From positions 4,067,501 through 4,131,500 of the forward strand of contig NZ_CP045649.1 of NCBI RefSeq assembly GCF_009557055.1: a stretch of 64,000 nt of DNA, given 5' to 3'. The position numbers and the translations under genes were made by a program. Shown piece by piece: positions 62,796-64,000 of this stretch. Each line of letters starts with the position of its first letter. Position 1 is the first letter of the stretch. Source of the stretch: Nocardioides sp. dk884 (GTDB lineage: Bacteria > Actinomycetota > Actinomycetes > Propionibacteriales > Nocardioidaceae). A model generated the notes under the pieces. That model searched no databases. It was not told the DNA's origin and saw only the letters and a list, made by a program, of their open reading frames with translations.

Positions 62796-62822
62796 GACCC
62801 GCTGGGTCCCGCGAAAGGTTGC
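62796..62822 (-). promoter_or_regulatory. ECF-type promoter of the SigE-family sigma gene
   Basis: On the minus strand GCAACC (62822-62817) and GGTC (62799-62796) are separated by 17 bases, the AAC/GTC pattern of ECF promoters. Transcription would start about 6-8 bases further on, leaving a leader to GTG 62732. Confidence 0.55.
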
Positions 62823-62839
62823 CCCGGCAGCCGGACCGG

Positions 62840-63598
62840 CTAGCGGCCGCGCTGCAGGAACGCGGTCATCGCCGCCCGAGCCTCCTCGGAGCCGAAGAGC
62901 CGGGCGCTGAGCCCGGCGAGCTCCTCGCCCCGCTCGTCGAGGCGGGCGATCAGGTCGCGGTTGAGCAGCGCCTTGGTCTCGCGCAGTCCCTGCGCGGCCC
63001 CGGTCGCCAGGCTCGCGCAGACCCGGTCGACCTCGGCGTCCAGCTCCTCGGCAGGCACCGCCGTCGTGACCAGCCCGTACGCCACCGCGTCCGCGCCGCT
63101 GAACACCTCACCGCCCAGCGCGGTGAGAGCGGCGGCGCGGGTGGTCATCCGGTCCAGCACGCTCACCGAGATCGCGGCCGGGGCCAGTGCGAGCTTGACC
63201 TCGGTGAGCGCGAAGGTGGCGTCCTCGGCCGCGATCGCGACGTCGGAGGCCGCGACGATGCCGGTGCCGCCGGCGCGGACCGCACCGTGCACCCGGGTGA
63301 CGACCGGCTTGGGCAGGGCGAGGATGCGGCGCTGGAGGGCGACGATGCGCCGCGCCCCGTCGGCCATCGAGCCGGCCGCGGCCTCGCCGAGGTCGGCGCC
63401 GGAGCAGAAGACCCGCCCGGCCGCGCGGATCAGCACCACGCGCGCGGTGTCGTCGGCGGCCGCCCGGTCCAGGGCGTCCTCCAGCTCGGCGAGCAGCTGG
63501 CGCGACAGCGCGTTGCGGTTGTGCGGGGAGTCCAGCGTGATCGTCGCGACGGCGTCGGTGACGGCGTACTCGACCACGGGTGCGGGTGCCTCGGCCAT
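62840..63598 (-). CDS. Enoyl-CoA hydratase/isomerase family protein
   Basis: Crotonase-fold enzyme of 252 residues, probably hydrating enoyl-CoA in beta-oxidation. The oxyanion segments 'AAGRVFCSGADLGEAAAG' and 'VTRVHGAVRAGGTGIVAASDVAIAAEDATFALTEVKLALAP' are present. The usual catalytic Glu is not obvious: the position of the first (Glu-144-like) residue is occupied by Ala/Gly in RAGGTGIVA, while Glu in 'LTEVKLAL' could serve. ATG 63598. It is divergent from the molybdoenzyme gene with 62 bases between. Confidence 0.88.
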   Translation of the reverse strand: MAEAPAPVVEYAVTDAVATITLDSPHNRNALSRQLLAELEDALDRAAADDTARVVLIRAAGRVFCSGADLGEAAAGSMADGARRIVALQRRILALPKPVVTRVHGAVRAGGTGIVAASDVAIAAEDATFALTEVKLALAPAAISVSVLDRMTTRAAALTALGGEVFSGADAVAYGLVTTAVPAEELDAEVDRVCASLATGAAQGLRETKALLNRDLIARLDERGEELAGLSARLFGSEEARAAMTAFLQRGR

Positions 63599-63660
63599 GC
63601 GCGCATCCTGCCCCGTCGCCGCGGGGTCCGACACACATCCGCGGGGCCCGGCGGTTCCGA

Positions 63661-64000
63661 ATGACCCCCATGGACTCCTCTCGCGGCGTGCGCGCCCTGC
63701 TCTCCGCCGGGAGCGGGGTGCTGGCCGCACTGGTGGGCACCGCCGCCGGGCACCTCACCGCGGCGCTGCTCGACCCGGCCGCCTCACCGGTGCTGGCGGT
63801 GGGCTCGACGGTCATCGACTGGACGCCGACGCCGCTGAAGGAGTGGGCGATCCGCACGTTCGGCGACGACGACAAGGCGGTGCTGGTCGGCTCGGTGCTC
63901 GTCGGGGTGCTGGTCCTCGCCGCGGTCGCAGGCCTGGTCGCGCGGCACCGCACCGCCCTCGGCGCCGCGATGCTGGTGGCGCTGACCGCGCTCGCCGGGG
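63661..64000 (+). CDS. N-terminal part of a membrane-bound sulfite-oxidase-type molybdoenzyme (runs off the window)
   Basis: The first 113 residues only. A hydrophobic first helix (LLSAGSGVLAALVGTAAGHLTAALL), the phrase 'ASPVLAVGSTVIDWTPTPLKEWAIRTFGDDDKAVLVGS' and a second helix match the N-terminal membrane portion of actinobacterial molybdopterin-dependent oxidoreductases of the sulfite oxidase family; the catalytic domain lies beyond 64000. ATG 63661 or ATG 63670 could be the start. Confidence 0.7.
   Translation, partial: MTPMDSSRGVRALLSAGSGVLAALVGTAAGHLTAALLDPAASPVLAVGSTVIDWTPTPLKEWAIRTFGDDDKAVLVGSVLVGVLVLAAVAGLVARHRTALGAAMLVALTALAG

Overview
The window is about 64 kb of very GC-rich DNA with densely packed genes and many GTG starts (one TTG). 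Gene content includes mycothiol-era actinobacterial families, a DesA3-type desaturase pair, MprAB-like and SigE-family regulators and a fused AccD/AccA carboxyltransferase. Together these point to a high-GC actinobacterium, most likely a Nocardioides or other Nocardioidaceae chromosome. The genus is an inference from style and content; no rRNA marker is present. I saw no rRNA, tRNA or CRISPR array.

Layout, 1-11.4 kb: a truncated membrane protein; phosphoglucomutase (pgm); two ABC ATPase/permease pairs in one operon; a response regulator - sensor kinase - PepSY protein set on the minus strand, with CTGAA direct repeats upstream of both the regulator and the PepSY gene; then a divergent DUF305 lipoprotein and LVIVD-repeat secreted protein. 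11.4-22.8 kb: a small basic protein, peptidase E, a fatty-acid desaturase with its ferredoxin reductase, a fasciclin protein, a GDSL lipoprotein, an amidohydrolase, a secreted protein convergent with a Ser/Thr kinase, and an ECF sigma factor coupled to an M1-type metallopeptidase lipoprotein.

22.8-34.6 kb: an intact IS30-family element (26-bp inverted repeats, CCA target duplication) lies beside an AT-rich palindrome. It is followed by an epimerase-like gene, a SipW-type signal peptidase, a fused carboxyltransferase, a 3-alpha-hydroxysteroid-dehydrogenase-like SDR with a KstR-like operator, a GNAT acetyltransferase, a DUF2804 gene, the bkdABC branched-chain ketoacid dehydrogenase operon and two SRPBCC proteins. 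34.7-37 kb is the least stable-looking part: one intact DUF222/HNH gene sits beside two decayed partial copies of its own 3' end, then comes a cluster of palindromic intergenic repeats.

37-51 kb: a cation-diffusion zinc transporter, a glutathionyl-hydroquinone-reductase-like protein, an M15 peptidase, histidinol-phosphate aminotransferase, VanZ, a GntR regulator, a holin-like membrane protein - phosphatase - fructosamine-kinase operon, an MprAB-type two-component system overlapping a lipoprotein and a thioesterase, then zwf, pabB and pabA on the minus strand. 51-64 kb: a 1,396-residue secreted lamin-tail/metallophosphoesterase protein, an NTF2-like protein, a solitary PhzE-like aminodeoxyisochorismate synthase, a HelD-type helicase, a SigE-family sigma factor with a membrane partner and a recognisable ECF promoter, an enoyl-CoA hydratase, and the start of a sulfite-oxidase-type molybdoenzyme.

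The chromosome is mostly housekeeping plus envelope and stress regulation. The accessory features are the IS30 element, the decayed HNH copies, the intergenic repeats and the lone PhzE gene.
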